Of a stretch of 64,000 nucleotides of DNA, positions 14,382-23,219 are shown piece after piece (the first letter of the stretch is position 1; the number at the start of each line of letters is the position of its first letter). A program made the translations under genes and the position numbers. The stretch comes from Oscillospiraceae bacterium (lineage in GTDB: Bacteria; Bacillota; Clostridia; Oscillospirales; Oscillospiraceae): contig JAFQFC010000023.1 of assembly GCA_017415775.1 (NCBI GenBank), positions 1 to 64,000 on the forward strand, read 5' to 3'. Below the pieces are notes generated by a model. The model made no database searches. It was not told the origin of the DNA and saw only the letters and a program-made list of their open reading frames with translations.

Positions 14382-14879
14382 TTACCGGCGGTACAAGGTG
14401 CCGGTTTTCTCGATGCCCCGCAGCAGCAGAAGGCCCAGAGCGAAGCAGACCACCGCTTCGCCCAGCGCCACGCTCAGGGCGTTGGCGGTAAAGGCGGGGA
14501 AAAAGGTTTCCAAAGAACCGCTTTGCTGCCAGGCCAGTACGGCACCCACCAGCAAGCCGTTGCACACCACCGGCGGAAGAGGTGAGAGCCACTTGCGGCG
14601 GCATTTGGCCGTCCACAGGGCGGCAAGCAGTGTGGCGAGAGAGCCTACCACCATGTCCAGCGGCCCGTAGGGGCTGATGAGATTGGACACCCAGCAGCCG
14701 GCAAAGAGACCCCATGCCGTCTCCGGGAACAGGAACGGCAGCACACACAGCGCCTCGGACAGACGGAACTGTACCGGGCCGTAGGCGATGCCGAAGGCAG
14801 AAGACAGCAGTGTCAGGACGGCGTACAAAGCGCCTGCGATGGCAGCACGGGTCAGCTGTTGAACGGTAATTTTGCGCAT
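14382..14879 (-). CDS. queT: QueT-family queuosine precursor transporter (ECF S component)
   Basis: A 165-residue integral membrane protein with about five helices, matching the QueT family: AAIAGALYAVLTLLSSAFGI near the start, then VQFRLSEALCVLPFLFP and GLFAGCWVSNLI. QueT is the substrate-binding S component of an ECF transporter for preQ1-type queuosine precursors and needs an EcfAAT module encoded elsewhere. The start at 14879 follows TGGGAGG. It is a one-gene transcript with its own promoter, a structured leader (candidate preQ1 riboswitch) and a terminator. Confidence 0.9.
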   Translation of the reverse strand: MRKITVQQLTRAAIAGALYAVLTLLSSAFGIAYGPVQFRLSEALCVLPFLFPETAWGLFAGCWVSNLISPYGPLDMVVGSLATLLAALWTAKCRRKWLSPLPPVVCNGLLVGAVLAWQQSGSLETFFPAFTANALSVALGEAVVCFALGLLLLRGIEKTGTLYRR

Positions 14880-14988
14880 AAAAAAACCTCCCATTTTTTG
14901 TTTAGAGAACGGCTCCTCTCGGGTGCCGAACGAACACCGCAAAGGCGGTGCTTGGACAGGGTGTGGAAACCTGTCGGGTGGGAGTATA
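14880..14988 (-). promoter_or_regulatory. queT promoter and candidate preQ1 riboswitch
   Basis: The minus-strand -10 TATACT is at 14983-14988. The about 95-nt leader holds three hairpins: GACAGG / CCTGTC, CACCGC-cttt-GCGGTG and CGGC / GCCG around ACCCGAGAGGA. It ends near the ribosome binding site GGGAGG. Gene context (queT in a Ruminococcaceae-like genome) fits a preQ1-III riboswitch. The class assignment is an inference; I did not match it to a covariance model. Confidence 0.5.
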
Positions 14989-15001
14989 TCACAGGAAAAA
15001 G

Positions 15002-15031
15002 AAAAAGTCCACAGGTTTTCCTGCGGACTTT
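15002..15031 (-). terminator. Terminator of the sigma/anti-sigma operon
   Basis: Minus-strand AAAGTCCGCAGG / CCTGTGGACTTT stem with AAAA loop and T-run. Confidence 0.85.
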
Positions 15032-15034
15032 CGC

Positions 15035-15655
15035 TCATTCGGCACTTTTCAGCTCCAGCTGCAGGAACTCTTCCGGCAGAGCCAGCAGGGGGATGTCCCG
15101 GTTGATGGACTGTACCTGCTCGGCCGTCAGGTCGTAGGCCTCCCGGGGACCGTCGGGGTACAGCTGCGGGATGTTCTGCCCGGCCAGCCAGCTGCGCACC
15201 TGCCCGCACAAGGCAGGATCCTCTACCACGTGGATGGTCAGGGGCAGGTCCTCGGCGTCATCGCCGCTGTTATATTGGGCAAAGTCGCTCTCCAGATCCC
15301 GGGTCATGCCGGGAGCGCTGTCGTTGGCGCTTTCCGGGGCGGCGCTGTCGGCGCCCATCAGGCCGGAACCAAAGCCCAGGCCCAACACCAGCACGGCACA
15401 GGCGGCCACGGCGGCGAAAGAGCGCCAAGCAGAGACTTTGCGGCGGACTTTCTGCTGGGGCGTGGTGCGTACAGCGTCCATCACACGGGCGGTAAAGCCC
15501 TCGGGGGCTGTTTCTTCGCCCTCCAGACCGGCCATAGCCTCATAGTAGGCGCGGCAGGCGGGGCAATGTTCCATATGGGCAAGCACCGAGGCACGCTGGC
15601 TTTCCGGCAGTTCGCCGGCGCACAGTGCGTCGATGCGGTCAAAATCACAAGTCAT
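15035..15655 (-). CDS. Zinc-finger anti-sigma factor
   Basis: A 206-residue single-pass membrane protein. The N-terminal zf-HC2 motif HMEHCPAC (about residues 27-34, HxxxCxxC) is the ECF sigma-binding anti-sigma domain. One membrane helix follows at about residues 82-102, then an extracytoplasmic domain of unknown ligand. It overlaps the upstream ECF sigma gene by 11 bp, so the pair is translationally coupled. The signal that releases sigma is not evident. Confidence 0.88.
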   Translation of the reverse strand: MTCDFDRIDALCAGELPESQRASVLAHMEHCPACRAYYEAMAGLEGEETAPEGFTARVMDAVRTTPQQKVRRKVSAWRSFAAVAACAVLVLGLGFGSGLMGADSAAPESANDSAPGMTRDLESDFAQYNSGDDAEDLPLTIHVVEDPALCGQVRSWLAGQNIPQLYPDGPREAYDLTAEQVQSINRDIPLLALPEEFLQLELKSAE

Positions 15656-16241
15656 GATTTTCCTCCTCTCCTTTTTCTAAGACGGAGGCGGGGGCAAAAA
15701 GGTTCCCCTTTTGGGTCAAAATTTCTCGCAATTGTTTTTTTGCCCGGCTCAGGCGGGATTTAACGGTGCCGCTCTCCAATCCCAGCAGCTGCCCGATCTC
15801 CTCGTAGCTCAGCTGGCGCATCTGCCGCAGCAGAAAGATCTCCCGATGCTCCGGCGTCAGGGCCTCCAGCGCCTGCTGCAGGGCCTGCCGTACCTCTGCC
15901 GCTTCGGCGGCCTGCTGAGGTGTACCGGGGGCGGCCAGATCCACTTCGTCCTCAATGGGTGTGGTTGCCCGGTGACGCTTTTCCCGGCGCAGGAAGTCGA
16001 TGGCTGCGTTGGTGGTCAGCTGGTAGAGCCAGGAGGAGAACTTGCTCTCACCGCGGAAGGCGGGCATGCCCTTCCAGGCAGCCACAAAGGCCTCCTGGGC
16101 TACCTCCTCGGCATCGTGAGCATTTCCGCACATCCGCAGAGCCAGACGATATACACTTGTTTCATAAGTCTGCACCAAAAAGGCGAAGGCGTCGGCGTCG
16201 CCCTTTTTGGCCTGCGCAATGGCGCGGAGTTCATCCATCAT
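15645..16241 (-). CDS. ECF RNA polymerase sigma factor
   Basis: A 198-residue sigma-70 family factor with only regions 2 and 4: [16 protein letters not shown] (region 2) and [20 protein letters not shown] leading into an HTH with [11 protein letters not shown] (region 4). It starts with an ATGA overlap with the stop of the upstream dus gene, and overlaps the anti-sigma gene downstream. It directs transcription of an extracytoplasmic stress or envelope regulon, not defined here. Confidence 0.93.
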   Translation of the reverse strand: MMDELRAIAQAKKGDADAFAFLVQTYETSVYRLALRMCGNAHDAEEVAQEAFVAAWKGMPAFRGESKFSSWLYQLTTNAAIDFLRREKRHRATTPIEDEVDLAAPGTPQQAAEAAEVRQALQQALEALTPEHREIFLLRQMRQLSYEEIGQLLGLESGTVKSRLSRAKKQLREILTQKGNLFAPASVLEKGEEENHDL

Positions 16242-17206
16242 TTCAGATCCCTCTTGATCCCGTCACAGATACGGCGGGCATCGTCCAGCGTGTTCATGCG
16301 GACGATCTGTTCTTTGTAGTAATTGGCGTGACTGACGCCCTTGAGGTACCAGCAAAGCTGCTTGCGAGCCTCCAGCAGGGCAATATGCTCTCCCTTGTCC
16401 TCCACCGCCAGTTCCACCTGCCGCAAAGCGGTATCGATGCGCTGGGCAAGAGGCGGCAGGGCGGGGATGTCGCTGCCGTCCAGTGCGGCCTTGGCCTGAG
16501 CAAAAAGCCACGGGTTGCCAAAGCAGCCCCGGCCGATCATGGCGGCGTCGGCGCCGGTGAACTGGAGGATGCGGACGGCGTCCTCCGGCTTGAAAATGTC
16601 GCCGTTGGCGATGACGGGGATGGAGACGGCTTCCTTTACCTCACGGATGGTGGTCCAGTCGGCCTGCCCGGCGTACATCTGGGTGCGGGTGCGGCCGTGG
16701 ACGGCTACTGCTGCCACGCCCACCTGTTCCAGCGCTACGGACAATTCGACGGCGTTGATGCTGCCCTTATCCCAGCCCCGGCGCATTTTCACCGTCACGG
16801 GGACGGGGGAGGCTTTTACCACCGCTTCGGCCACACGGGCGGCCTTGTCGATGTCACGCATCAGGGCGCTGCCGTCGCCGTTGGACACCACTTTGCCCAC
16901 AGGGCAGCCCATGTTGATGTCGATGAGGTTGGCCCCGGAGATCTCGGCGGCCATGACGGCGGCCTCTGCCATGCAGACGGGATCGCTGCCGAAGATCTGG
17001 GCGGCAGCGGGATGCTCGCCGTCAAAGAGCTTCAGAAGGCCGCGGCTTTTGCGGTCCTGATAGCAAAGGGCCTTGGAACTGACCATCTCCGTCACCGTCA
17101 GACCAGCCCCCAGCTCGCTGCAAATTTTGCGGAAAGCCAGATCCGTAACGCCGGCCATGGGAGCCAGTACCAGACGGGAAGGGATGTCAACGCTGCCGAT
17201 CTTCAT
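16238..17206 (-). CDS. dusB: tRNA-dihydrouridine synthase
   Basis: A 322-residue FMN-dependent TIM-barrel enzyme that reduces uridine to dihydrouridine in t[18 protein letters not shown] near the N-terminus and [19 protein letters not shown] with the catalytic Cys are visible. The start at 17206 follows CGGAGGTATCCCC. The DusB assignment rests on Firmicute context and overall likeness. Placing it in one operon with an ECF sigma and anti-sigma pair is unusual but supported by the ATGA overlap. Confidence 0.9.
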   Translation of the reverse strand: MKIGSVDIPSRLVLAPMAGVTDLAFRKICSELGAGLTVTEMVSSKALCYQDRKSRGLLKLFDGEHPAAAQIFGSDPVCMAEAAVMAAEISGANLIDINMGCPVGKVVSNGDGSALMRDIDKAARVAEAVVKASPVPVTVKMRRGWDKGSINAVELSVALEQVGVAAVAVHGRTRTQMYAGQADWTTIREVKEAVSIPVIANGDIFKPEDAVRILQFTGADAAMIGRGCFGNPWLFAQAKAALDGSDIPALPPLAQRIDTALRQVELAVEDKGEHIALLEARKQLCWYLKGVSHANYYKEQIVRMNTLDDARRICDGIKRDLK

Positions 17207-17242
17207 GGGGATACCTCCGATACACATACTGCATAATATATC

Positions 17243-17272
17243 ATTATACCACAGGTCGGCCATAGACTTCAA
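17243..17272 (-). promoter_or_regulatory. Promoter of the dus-sigma-antisigma operon
   Basis: Minus-strand TTGAAG (17267-17272), 18-bp spacer, TATAAT (17243-17248), about 36 bases before the dus start. Confidence 0.68.
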
Positions 17273-17275
17273 CGC

Positions 17276-17306
17276 AAAAAGAAGGCGGACAGCCCTGCTG
17301 CCCGCC
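17276..17306 (-). terminator. Terminator after the small membrane-anchored protein gene
   Basis: Minus-strand GGCGGGCAGCAGGGCTGTCCGCC stem-loop followed by TTCTTTTT. Confidence 0.75.
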
Positions 17307-17329
17307 CCAAGTGAGGAGAAAAAAGAGAG

Positions 17330-17605
17330 TCAGACCAAATACACCGCCAGCCACACCAATGCGATGGCCGCAGCACCCACCAATGCCCAGGCCCAGGGCG
17401 CCATGCGCCATTGGCCCGCCGGTGTGCTGCCGCCGTGGGTGCGGGCATAGTTCTTGGCGATGCGGACCGCCTGATCCACCAGCTGTTGGGATGTGACACC
17501 GCCGCCGGTGGCGGCGTCGTTGCGAATGATAAAAATTGCCTGTTCGAAAATGCGGGGGTCGGGGGAATCCACCACGATCACCCGGCGGGAAATACCTTTA
17601 ACCAA
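17330..17605 (-). CDS. Conserved Clostridial small protein with C-terminal membrane anchor
   Basis: A 91-residue protein. The N-terminal VKGISRRVIVVDSPDPRIFE followed by QAIFIIRND is a pattern I recall from small uncharacterised proteins of Clostridia. A single hydrophobic helix at the C-terminus (about residues 70-90) anchors it in the membrane. The TTG at 17605 is preferred because GGAGGG lies seven bases upstream; longer versions would cover that site. It follows spoIIE by 80 bases, but a link to sporulation is only positional. Confidence 0.7.
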   Translation of the reverse strand: MVKGISRRVIVVDSPDPRIFEQAIFIIRNDAATGGGVTSQQLVDQAVRIAKNYARTHGGSTPAGQWRMAPWAWALVGAAAIALVWLAVYLV

Positions 17606-17685
17606 GAATGTGCCCTCCTCTTGCTGTTGACTGTCGGTAAATACAGTATGGCCGGATCGGGGCAAAGATATACGGCGCTGCGGCG

Positions 17686-19662
17686 TCAAATGCTGCTTTT
17701 TCCCGGGCCGAGATACAGACTCAGCACGGCGCAGTCGTCCTGCAGACCGCGGCGGCTGCGGGATTCACGCAGGATCAGCTGTGTCAGGGCATCAGCATCC
17801 TGTCCGTCCCACCCGGCCAACAGATTTTGCAGCCATTCGTCGTCGTTCTGGTCGGCAATGCCGTCGCTGACCATCACGAAGAAACTGCCGCCGGGCAGAG
17901 CAAAGCGGGAACACGCCGGACTTCGGCCGCTGCTTTGCAGTCCGGCAGGGAGACTGGCGGCGGTGAAGCGGCTGACACTGCCGCCCTGCTTGAGATAGGA
18001 GGGTGCTGCTCCGTACTTGTAGAGCACAGCGCTGCCGCTGCTGCGCTGCAGGGCGAGAAGATCGATGGTGGTGAAACCGCCGCCCTCCTGTCCCCGCAGG
18101 GCCATGGCATCGTTCAGCGTCCGCAGGGCGGGGGTGGGTTCGATGCCCGCTTCCAGAAACTGCCGCAGCAGCCGCACGGTCATGGCGGCTTCCCGGTGGG
18201 CCTCCTCGCCGCTGCCCATGCCGTCGCTGAGCAGCAGATACAGGGTGTCGCCCACCTCAAAGACGGCCAGCTGGTCGCCGCAGACCCGACAGCCTTCCCG
18301 GGGACGCAGAGCGGGGCTGACGCTGTAGCCCATAGGCGCTGCGGCCACGGCTTCCACGGCGGCGGTGGCGGACAGCAGCTCACCCAGCTGGGCGTATTGC
18401 TCCCGAGCCTGACGGCGCAGGTCCTCTAACTGCCGGTGATGCTGCCGCCGCAGCAGAAAAGTGTGCAGCTCGCTGTTGAGGACGGCGAGAAATTCCTGGA
18501 TCCGCACGCAGCGGGAGGTGAAATGCAGCGGGAAATCCTGGGCCAGCGCCTGCCCCCGACGCATCAGATGAGGACAGGCATCGTTGAAGGCGTTGTAGGT
18601 GGTGTTGTAGTCCTGATGCCAGCAGGTTTGACGCAGAACGCACTTGCGGCACACCTGCTGGGCGGTGCGGTCAAAAAGCACGGCGGGATTCTCCGGCGGC
18701 GCAGGCTCCGTGCCCCGGAAAAAGCTGTCGTACAGGTCACGGAAGGCAGCGGCGGACTTGTCCAGCTGGGCCTGCAGCGGGGAGGGGGGCAGGGCTTCCG
18801 TTTCTGCTGCTGCCTCGTGGGGCGAACGGTGCAGCAGCAGATGGAGGGCTGCGCCCACGGCGGCTTCCCAGAAAAGAACCAGCGGCCTGTCCAGTCCAAA
18901 GAGAAGAGCTGCAGCGGCGAAGCCACTGCAATACAGAGCGGCTGCGCTCCAACGCCGGGGCTTTAGGGCTGCAAGGGCGCAGCCGCAGGCCGGGAGGACG
19001 GTGAATTGCAGATGCGCTCGCTCCGGGATCAGATCCATGGTCAGTCCTGCCAGCAGGCCAAAAAGAACGCCTTGGGCCGGTGCGGCAGCGGCGCAGGGCA
19101 GCAGCACGGTACTCAGCAGTGCCCGCCCCAGAGAAAAGCCGCTGCTTGTCCGGACGCCATAGAGAGCGGCGCACAGGCATAGGCCCAGCAGCGTTCGGCA
19201 GTGGGGGTGTTCTTTCCCGCCGAAGAGGGGCGCAAGGAGATGACAAGCCGTCCACTGTGCCGCCAGCGAGGCGAGGAAAAGAAGGATCTGGGGCAGCTGC
19301 CGCTCCACCAGCCAAACCAGCTGCACCAGCGTTGTGGCGGTGATGCAGAGGAGCGGACGAAACCGGGGGTGCAGGTAGAACCGTGTGTCAAAAAAGGCGG
19401 TGTTGGCTGCGTAGATCAGGATGGCGGCCGCCAGAAATCGCAGTCCCGGCTGGAAAGGGAAAAAGACCAAAGCGCCGGCGGCGGCGCCCAGAAGACAGAG
19501 AAAACCGCCTGAGCCCGGCCCGGCCAGCGCCACACAGGCCAGTGCGCAGGGAGCGTAGGCCTGGCCCAGTTGGGCGGCGGACAGCAGAAATGTTGCCGCC
19601 ATCCGGCCCAGGGTTGGGGCCAGGCGACGCAGAAGCGGCGGAATGCGGGGAATGTTGGGCAT
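17686..19662 (-). CDS. spoIIE: Stage II sporulation protein E (PP2C-type phosphatase)
   Basis: A 658-residue membrane protein, shorter than the roughly 820 residues of B. subtilis SpoIIE. About ten N-terminal membrane helices (to about residue 280), a central region with a Cys cluster (CRKCVLRQTCWH), and a C-terminal PP2C phosphatase from about residue 430 with LLSDGMGSGEEA and VMVSDGIADQND as metal-binding motifs. SpoIIE dephosphorylates SpoIIAA in the forespore and so activates SigF. The start follows AAAGGAGGGG. Its presence shows that the organism belongs to a spore-forming lineage. Confidence 0.95.
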   Translation of the reverse strand: MPNIPRIPPLLRRLAPTLGRMAATFLLSAAQLGQAYAPCALACVALAGPGSGGFLCLLGAAAGALVFFPFQPGLRFLAAAILIYAANTAFFDTRFYLHPRFRPLLCITATTLVQLVWLVERQLPQILLFLASLAAQWTACHLLAPLFGGKEHPHCRTLLGLCLCAALYGVRTSSGFSLGRALLSTVLLPCAAAAPAQGVLFGLLAGLTMDLIPERAHLQFTVLPACGCALAALKPRRWSAAALYCSGFAAAALLFGLDRPLVLFWEAAVGAALHLLLHRSPHEAAAETEALPPSPLQAQLDKSAAAFRDLYDSFFRGTEPAPPENPAVLFDRTAQQVCRKCVLRQTCWHQDYNTTYNAFNDACPHLMRRGQALAQDFPLHFTSRCVRIQEFLAVLNSELHTFLLRRQHHRQLEDLRRQAREQYAQLGELLSATAAVEAVAAAPMGYSVSPALRPREGCRVCGDQLAVFEVGDTLYLLLSDGMGSGEEAHREAAMTVRLLRQFLEAGIEPTPALRTLNDAMALRGQEGGGFTTIDLLALQRSSGSAVLYKYGAAPSYLKQGGSVSRFTAASLPAGLQSSGRSPACSRFALPGGSFFVMVSDGIADQNDDEWLQNLLAGWDGQDADALTQLILRESRSRRGLQDDCAVLSLYLGPGKSSI

Positions 19663-19733
19663 GATGAAACCCCTCCTTTACCGGCTATTGTAGCCGCCGG
19701 CGGCAGGAGAAAGGCGTCGGGAAATGGGGAGAG

Positions 19734-19773
19734 AAAAAAAGAACTCCGAATTTTTCCAAAATTCGGAGTTCTT
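19734..19773 (-). terminator. Terminator of the rimP-ribF operon
   Basis: Stem AAAGAACTCCGAATTTT / AAAATTCGGAGTTCTTT with a tiny loop and a T-run on the minus strand, directly after ribF. Confidence 0.88.
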
Positions 19774-19779
19774 TGTGTC

Positions 19780-20694
19780 TTATCGGTCGGTTTTGGCGAA
19801 ATAGGCACGGGTGCAGGCGATGTCCTTATGGATCTGGGTCTTCAGGGCCTCGGCGTCGGCGAAGCGCTGTTCGTCACGCAGATGCCGGAAGAATTCCAGA
19901 CGCAGCTGCTGGTCATAGAGGTTGCCTTCGAAGTCCAGCAGGAACGTTTCTACGGTTACAAGACCGCTTTGGCTGACGGTGGGCCGGACGCCCACATTGG
20001 TCACGCCGGGGAAGCTGCGTCCGTCCGCAAGGCAGACACGGGTGATGTACACGCCGTGACGGGGGACGATAACGCCCTGAGGCACCTCCAGATTGACGGT
20101 GGGGATGCCGATGGTGCGGCCGAAGTGCTGGCCGTGGCGCACGGTCTGGCTCAGGCAGTGGGGATGGCCCAGAAACTCTGCAGCCCGCTCCATTTCGCCC
20201 TGCTCCACCAGCGTGCGGATGTAGGTGGAACTGACGGTGATGCCGTCCAGCTCCACTTTGGGGATAATGTCGCAGCCCAGGCCCAGACGGGCGCAGGCCT
20301 CCTGCAGGAGCTGGGGGTTGCCCTCATTTTTGTAGCCGAAGCGGTAGTCGTGGCCGGCCACCAAATGGATGGCACCGTTTTCCCGGATCAGCAGCTCGGT
20401 GAGGAAAACCTGCCACGAGCAGTGCATCATATTGTCGTCAAAGGGAGCGAAGATCACCCGGTCGATGCCGTAGAGCCGCTCCATCAGGCTGCGGCGGTCC
20501 TCCGCCGAGTTGATGAGATGGACGGTGCGGCCGGTGACCACCTCTTTGGGCGGTCGGTCAAAGGTGAAAACGGCGCTCTCTGCGCCCAACTCCGCTGCAC
20601 GCTGTACGGCCTTTTGCAGCAGGGCACCGTGTCCACGGTGTACGCCGTCAAAGAAGCCCAGCGCGATCACAGAAGGTTTGTTCAAGTCTGTCAC
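19780..20694 (-). CDS. ribF: Bifunctional riboflavin kinase / FAD synthetase
   Basis: A 304-residue enzyme making FMN and then FAD from riboflavin. The N-terminal nucleotidyltransferase has ALGFFDGVHRGHGALL and SSTYIRTLVEQGEM; the C-terminal kinase domain has GRTIGIPTVNLE and HGVY. The GTG at 20694 is chosen since it overlaps the truB stop in a GTGA arrangement. An internal TTG nine bases later has a better-spaced GGAG, so the start may shift by three codons. Last gene of the operon. Confidence 0.93.
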   Translation of the reverse strand: MTDLNKPSVIALGFFDGVHRGHGALLQKAVQRAAELGAESAVFTFDRPPKEVVTGRTVHLINSAEDRRSLMERLYGIDRVIFAPFDDNMMHCSWQVFLTELLIRENGAIHLVAGHDYRFGYKNEGNPQLLQEACARLGLGCDIIPKVELDGITVSSTYIRTLVEQGEMERAAEFLGHPHCLSQTVRHGQHFGRTIGIPTVNLEVPQGVIVPRHGVYITRVCLADGRSFPGVTNVGVRPTVSQSGLVTVETFLLDFEGNLYDQQLRLEFFRHLRDEQRFADAEALKTQIHKDIACTRAYFAKTDR

Positions 20695-21560
20695 GCTCCG
20701 AAAAAGTTTTTCTCTGATGTCATCGTGCCCTTTTCCAGCCGGCTCAGGCACAGGAAGGTGCCGTCCCTACCGTAGACACGGTAGGTGTCCTCCGGCAGGT
20801 CGTCATGGACCACAAAGGCGTTGCCGTTGCGGCACAGGGCTTCCACCCTGGCATGGCGGATGTGGTAGGCCGGATGGTGGGCAAAGAGGGAGTCCACGCT
20901 GCGCAGCAGCGTTTCGCCGTTTTCCTGCACCTCGTCCAGCGTTACGGCGTCGGCCAGGGTAAAGCCGGCGGCCATGGTGCGGCGCAGGGAACTCATGCAG
21001 CCGCCGCAGCCCAGCGCTTCGCCGATGTCGTGGCACAGGGTGCGGACATAGGTGCCCTTGGAGCAGAGGATGCGCAGGAGATATTCGTTTTCTGCCGTCT
21101 GCGCCAGCACTTCCAGTTCGTAAATGGTGACGGCGCGGCTCTTGCGCTCCACCTCCTGTCCCTTCCGGGCCAGCTCGTAGAGCTTTTTGCCGCCGATCTT
21201 AATGGCGGAGAACATGGGCGGGATCTGCTCAATGGGGCCGGTGAACCGGGGCAGCACAGCCTGCAGCTCGTCCGCCGTCACGGTGACGGGGGATTCACGC
21301 AGCGTTTCGCCGCTGGTGTCCTGGGTGTTGGTCACCAGACCCAGCCGCAGACCGGCGACATATTCCTTGCGGCCGCTTTCGGCGTAGCTGACGGCCCGGG
21401 TGGCCTGTCCTACGAACACGGGCAGTACGCCGGTGGCCATGGGGTCCAGGGTACCGGCGTGGCCGATCTTCTTGGTTTTCAGGATACCACGCAGCTTGGC
21501 ACAGACGTCCATGGAAGTCCAGTCTGCGGGCTTGTCAATAATGATGATACCGTTGGCCAT
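20691..21560 (-). CDS. truB: tRNA pseudouridine-55 synthase TruB
   Basis: A 289-residue enzyme making pseudouridine 55 in the T loop of tRNAs. GHAGTLDPMATGVLP carries the catalytic Asp. IIDKPADWTSMDV at the start and KIGGKKLYELARKG are typical. It overlaps the stop of the DHH gene by one base and the ribF start by four. Usual Firmicute order rbfA-nrnA-truB-ribF. Confidence 0.96.
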   Translation of the reverse strand: MANGIIIIDKPADWTSMDVCAKLRGILKTKKIGHAGTLDPMATGVLPVFVGQATRAVSYAESGRKEYVAGLRLGLVTNTQDTSGETLRESPVTVTADELQAVLPRFTGPIEQIPPMFSAIKIGGKKLYELARKGQEVERKSRAVTIYELEVLAQTAENEYLLRILCSKGTYVRTLCHDIGEALGCGGCMSSLRRTMAAGFTLADAVTLDEVQENGETLLRSVDSLFAHHPAYHIRHARVEALCRNGNAFVVHDDLPEDTYRVYGRDGTFLCLSRLEKGTMTSEKNFFGA

Positions 21561-22501
21561 TATGCACCCACCACTTCTTCCACGGCACGCAGAACGGCCA
21601 GCTTCACCTCGTCCATGGTGCCGTCCACGGTGGCGCCGGCTGCGGCACGGTGTCCGCCGCCGCCCAGCTTGGCGCAGACCTCTGTGGCGTTGACCCGGGG
21701 GCCGGTGCGCAGGGAGATCTTGATGGTGCCGGGGCGCAGCTCACGCAGAGTAATGGCGCAGTCAGTGCCTTCCACCAGTGCGGCCAGAGAACTGAGCTCT
21801 TCGATGTCGGCCTCGGTGGCGTGCATTTCACGGCGCAGGTGCAGGGGGATGGTCATGACCACCACCCGGTCGTTGTCGTACAGCTCCATGTCGGCCACCA
21901 TGCGGCTCTCCATGGCAAGGCGCACCTTGCTCTTGGTGCGGAACAGGGACTTGTTGACGGCGGAAACGTCAATGAGATCCATCAGCTCGGCGGCGATGCG
22001 ATGGGTGCGAGGTGTGGTGTTGGAATAGACGAAGCAGCCGCAGTCAGTGGCGATGGCCACATACAGAGGCAGCGCAATAGCGGGGGTAATGGGGGTCAGC
22101 TCCCGGATCACCTGCCAGAGGATCTCGCCGCAGGCGGCAGCGGAAGCGTCCACATAGCTCTCGGCAGCAAAATAGCTGTGGGAGGGGTGGTGATCAATGG
22201 CCAGATCGATGCGCCCGGCATAGGGGGCGGCATTGTCGGTCAGCAGGCCGGGGACGGCCACATCGGTGGACACCACAAAGGCAGGCTCCCAGCCCTCCGG
22301 GGCCCAGTATTCCCGGGCATAGGGCTCGTAAGTGGCAGTGATCTCCGGGTTATAAAGGAGGTGGGCTTCCTTGCCCAGATCCCGCAGCGCCCGGCACAGG
22401 GCGGCGGCGCTGCCGATGGTGTCGCCATCGGGGCGCACATGGGTCAGGATCAGGACACGGTCCATGCCGCGCAGGCGGGCAGCAACGTCAGAAATGTTCA
22501 T
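21560..22501 (-). CDS. nrnA: DHH family phosphoesterase (NrnA-like oligoribonuclease / pAp phosphatase)
   Basis: A 313-residue two-domain DHH-DHHA1 protein that degrades short oligonucleotides and pAp in relatives. Metal motifs: LTHVRPDGDTIGSA near the N-terminus, DHHPSH in the middle; the substrate motif GGGGHRAAAG is at the C-terminus. The start at 22501 follows GGAGGTCGCTCT. Its place between rbfA and truB is typical for NrnA in Firmicutes. Confidence 0.93.
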   Translation of the reverse strand: MNISDVAARLRGMDRVLILTHVRPDGDTIGSAAALCRALRDLGKEAHLLYNPEITATYEPYAREYWAPEGWEPAFVVSTDVAVPGLLTDNAAPYAGRIDLAIDHHPSHSYFAAESYVDASAAACGEILWQVIRELTPITPAIALPLYVAIATDCGCFVYSNTTPRTHRIAAELMDLIDVSAVNKSLFRTKSKVRLAMESRMVADMELYDNDRVVVMTIPLHLRREMHATEADIEELSSLAALVEGTDCAITLRELRPGTIKISLRTGPRVNATEVCAKLGGGGHRAAAGATVDGTMDEVKLAVLRAVEEVVGA

Positions 22502-22529
22502 AGAGCGACCTCCTTGAACAAAGATGGTT

Positions 22530-22913
22530 TTATTTGTCCTCGGGCAGGACGATGTCGGCGTTGGCGGGATTGGGGGGCTGGACATGGTTCAGCAGGTCCA
22601 GAATGTGGGCGCCGTGGGCGATGGAGTCATCGCTCATAAACTGCAGCTCCGGGGTGTAGCGCAGATTCAGGCGGCTGCCCAGTTCCCGGCGCAGAAAACC
22701 GGCGGCGGACTTGAGGCCGCGCATCAGATCTTTCTCGCCGGTACGATCCAGAGCGGTGACGTAAACCCGGGCGTAGCGCAGGTCGCTGGTGGTGTCCACG
22801 TGGGTAATGGTCACCATGGCCTGAGAAACACGGGGATCCTTCACACTGCGCAGGATCTGGCTCAGTTCGGCACGGATCTCTTCGTTGATGCGGCCGATAC
22901 GGTTGGATGCCAT
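22530..22913 (-). CDS. rbfA: Ribosome-binding factor A
   Basis: A 127-residue KH-like protein needed for 30S maturation. RIGRINEEIRAELSQIL and PELQFMSDDSIAHGAHI are the family signatures. The start follows GAAAGGAG. It is separated from infB by an unusually long 306-base hairpin-rich spacer, while the genes on either side are tightly packed. Confidence 0.96.
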   Translation of the reverse strand: MASNRIGRINEEIRAELSQILRSVKDPRVSQAMVTITHVDTTSDLRYARVYVTALDRTGEKDLMRGLKSAAGFLRRELGSRLNLRYTPELQFMSDDSIAHGAHILDLLNHVQPPNPANADIVLPEDK

Positions 22914-22929
22914 AGATCAGCACTCCTTT

Positions 22930-23210
22930 CATAAGGTAAAGGTGAGGCGGGCGAACACGCCCGCCCCATCACAATAAGAGTAGTCTCACAGAGTTTCGGC
23001 TCCGCAGAGCCGAAATAAAACCAGATCATTTTTTCTACCGACATGTGCGGGAGAAAAAATACTGCTCAGCTTGCAAACGTGCGAGCGCAGCGATCAGCGC
23101 CCGCAGGCGCGATGCACGCGAGCAACCGCCCGAAGGGCGGCACTTAGCGAGTCGCAGTGCGCTGCAGCAAGCTGCAAACTCAACTCGACTAAAATGCAAA
23201 ACATTTTAGG
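22930..23210. repeat. Hairpin-rich spacer inside the infB-rbfA operon
   Basis: At least six short hairpins follow one another: GGCGGGCG / CGCCCGCC, TTTCGGCTC-cgca-GAGCCGAAA, ATTTTTTCT / AGAAAAAAT, GCGCC-cgca-GGCGC, CCGCC-cgaa-GGGCGG, GCAGC-aa-GCTGC and TAAAATG-caaaa-CATTTTA. The AAA and CGAA/CGCA loops recall the arrays near 1 kb and 62.7 kb, but no constant linker is seen. No open reading frame with a start signal lies here. As infB and rbfA share direction, the array is probably transcribed within their mRNA. Confidence 0.7.
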
Positions 23211-23219
23211 CGAAAGGAT

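Noticed and set aside
20694..20751. Longer N-terminus for ribF
   Set aside because: It would lie within truB and lacks a ribosome binding site; the GTGA overlap is the better start.
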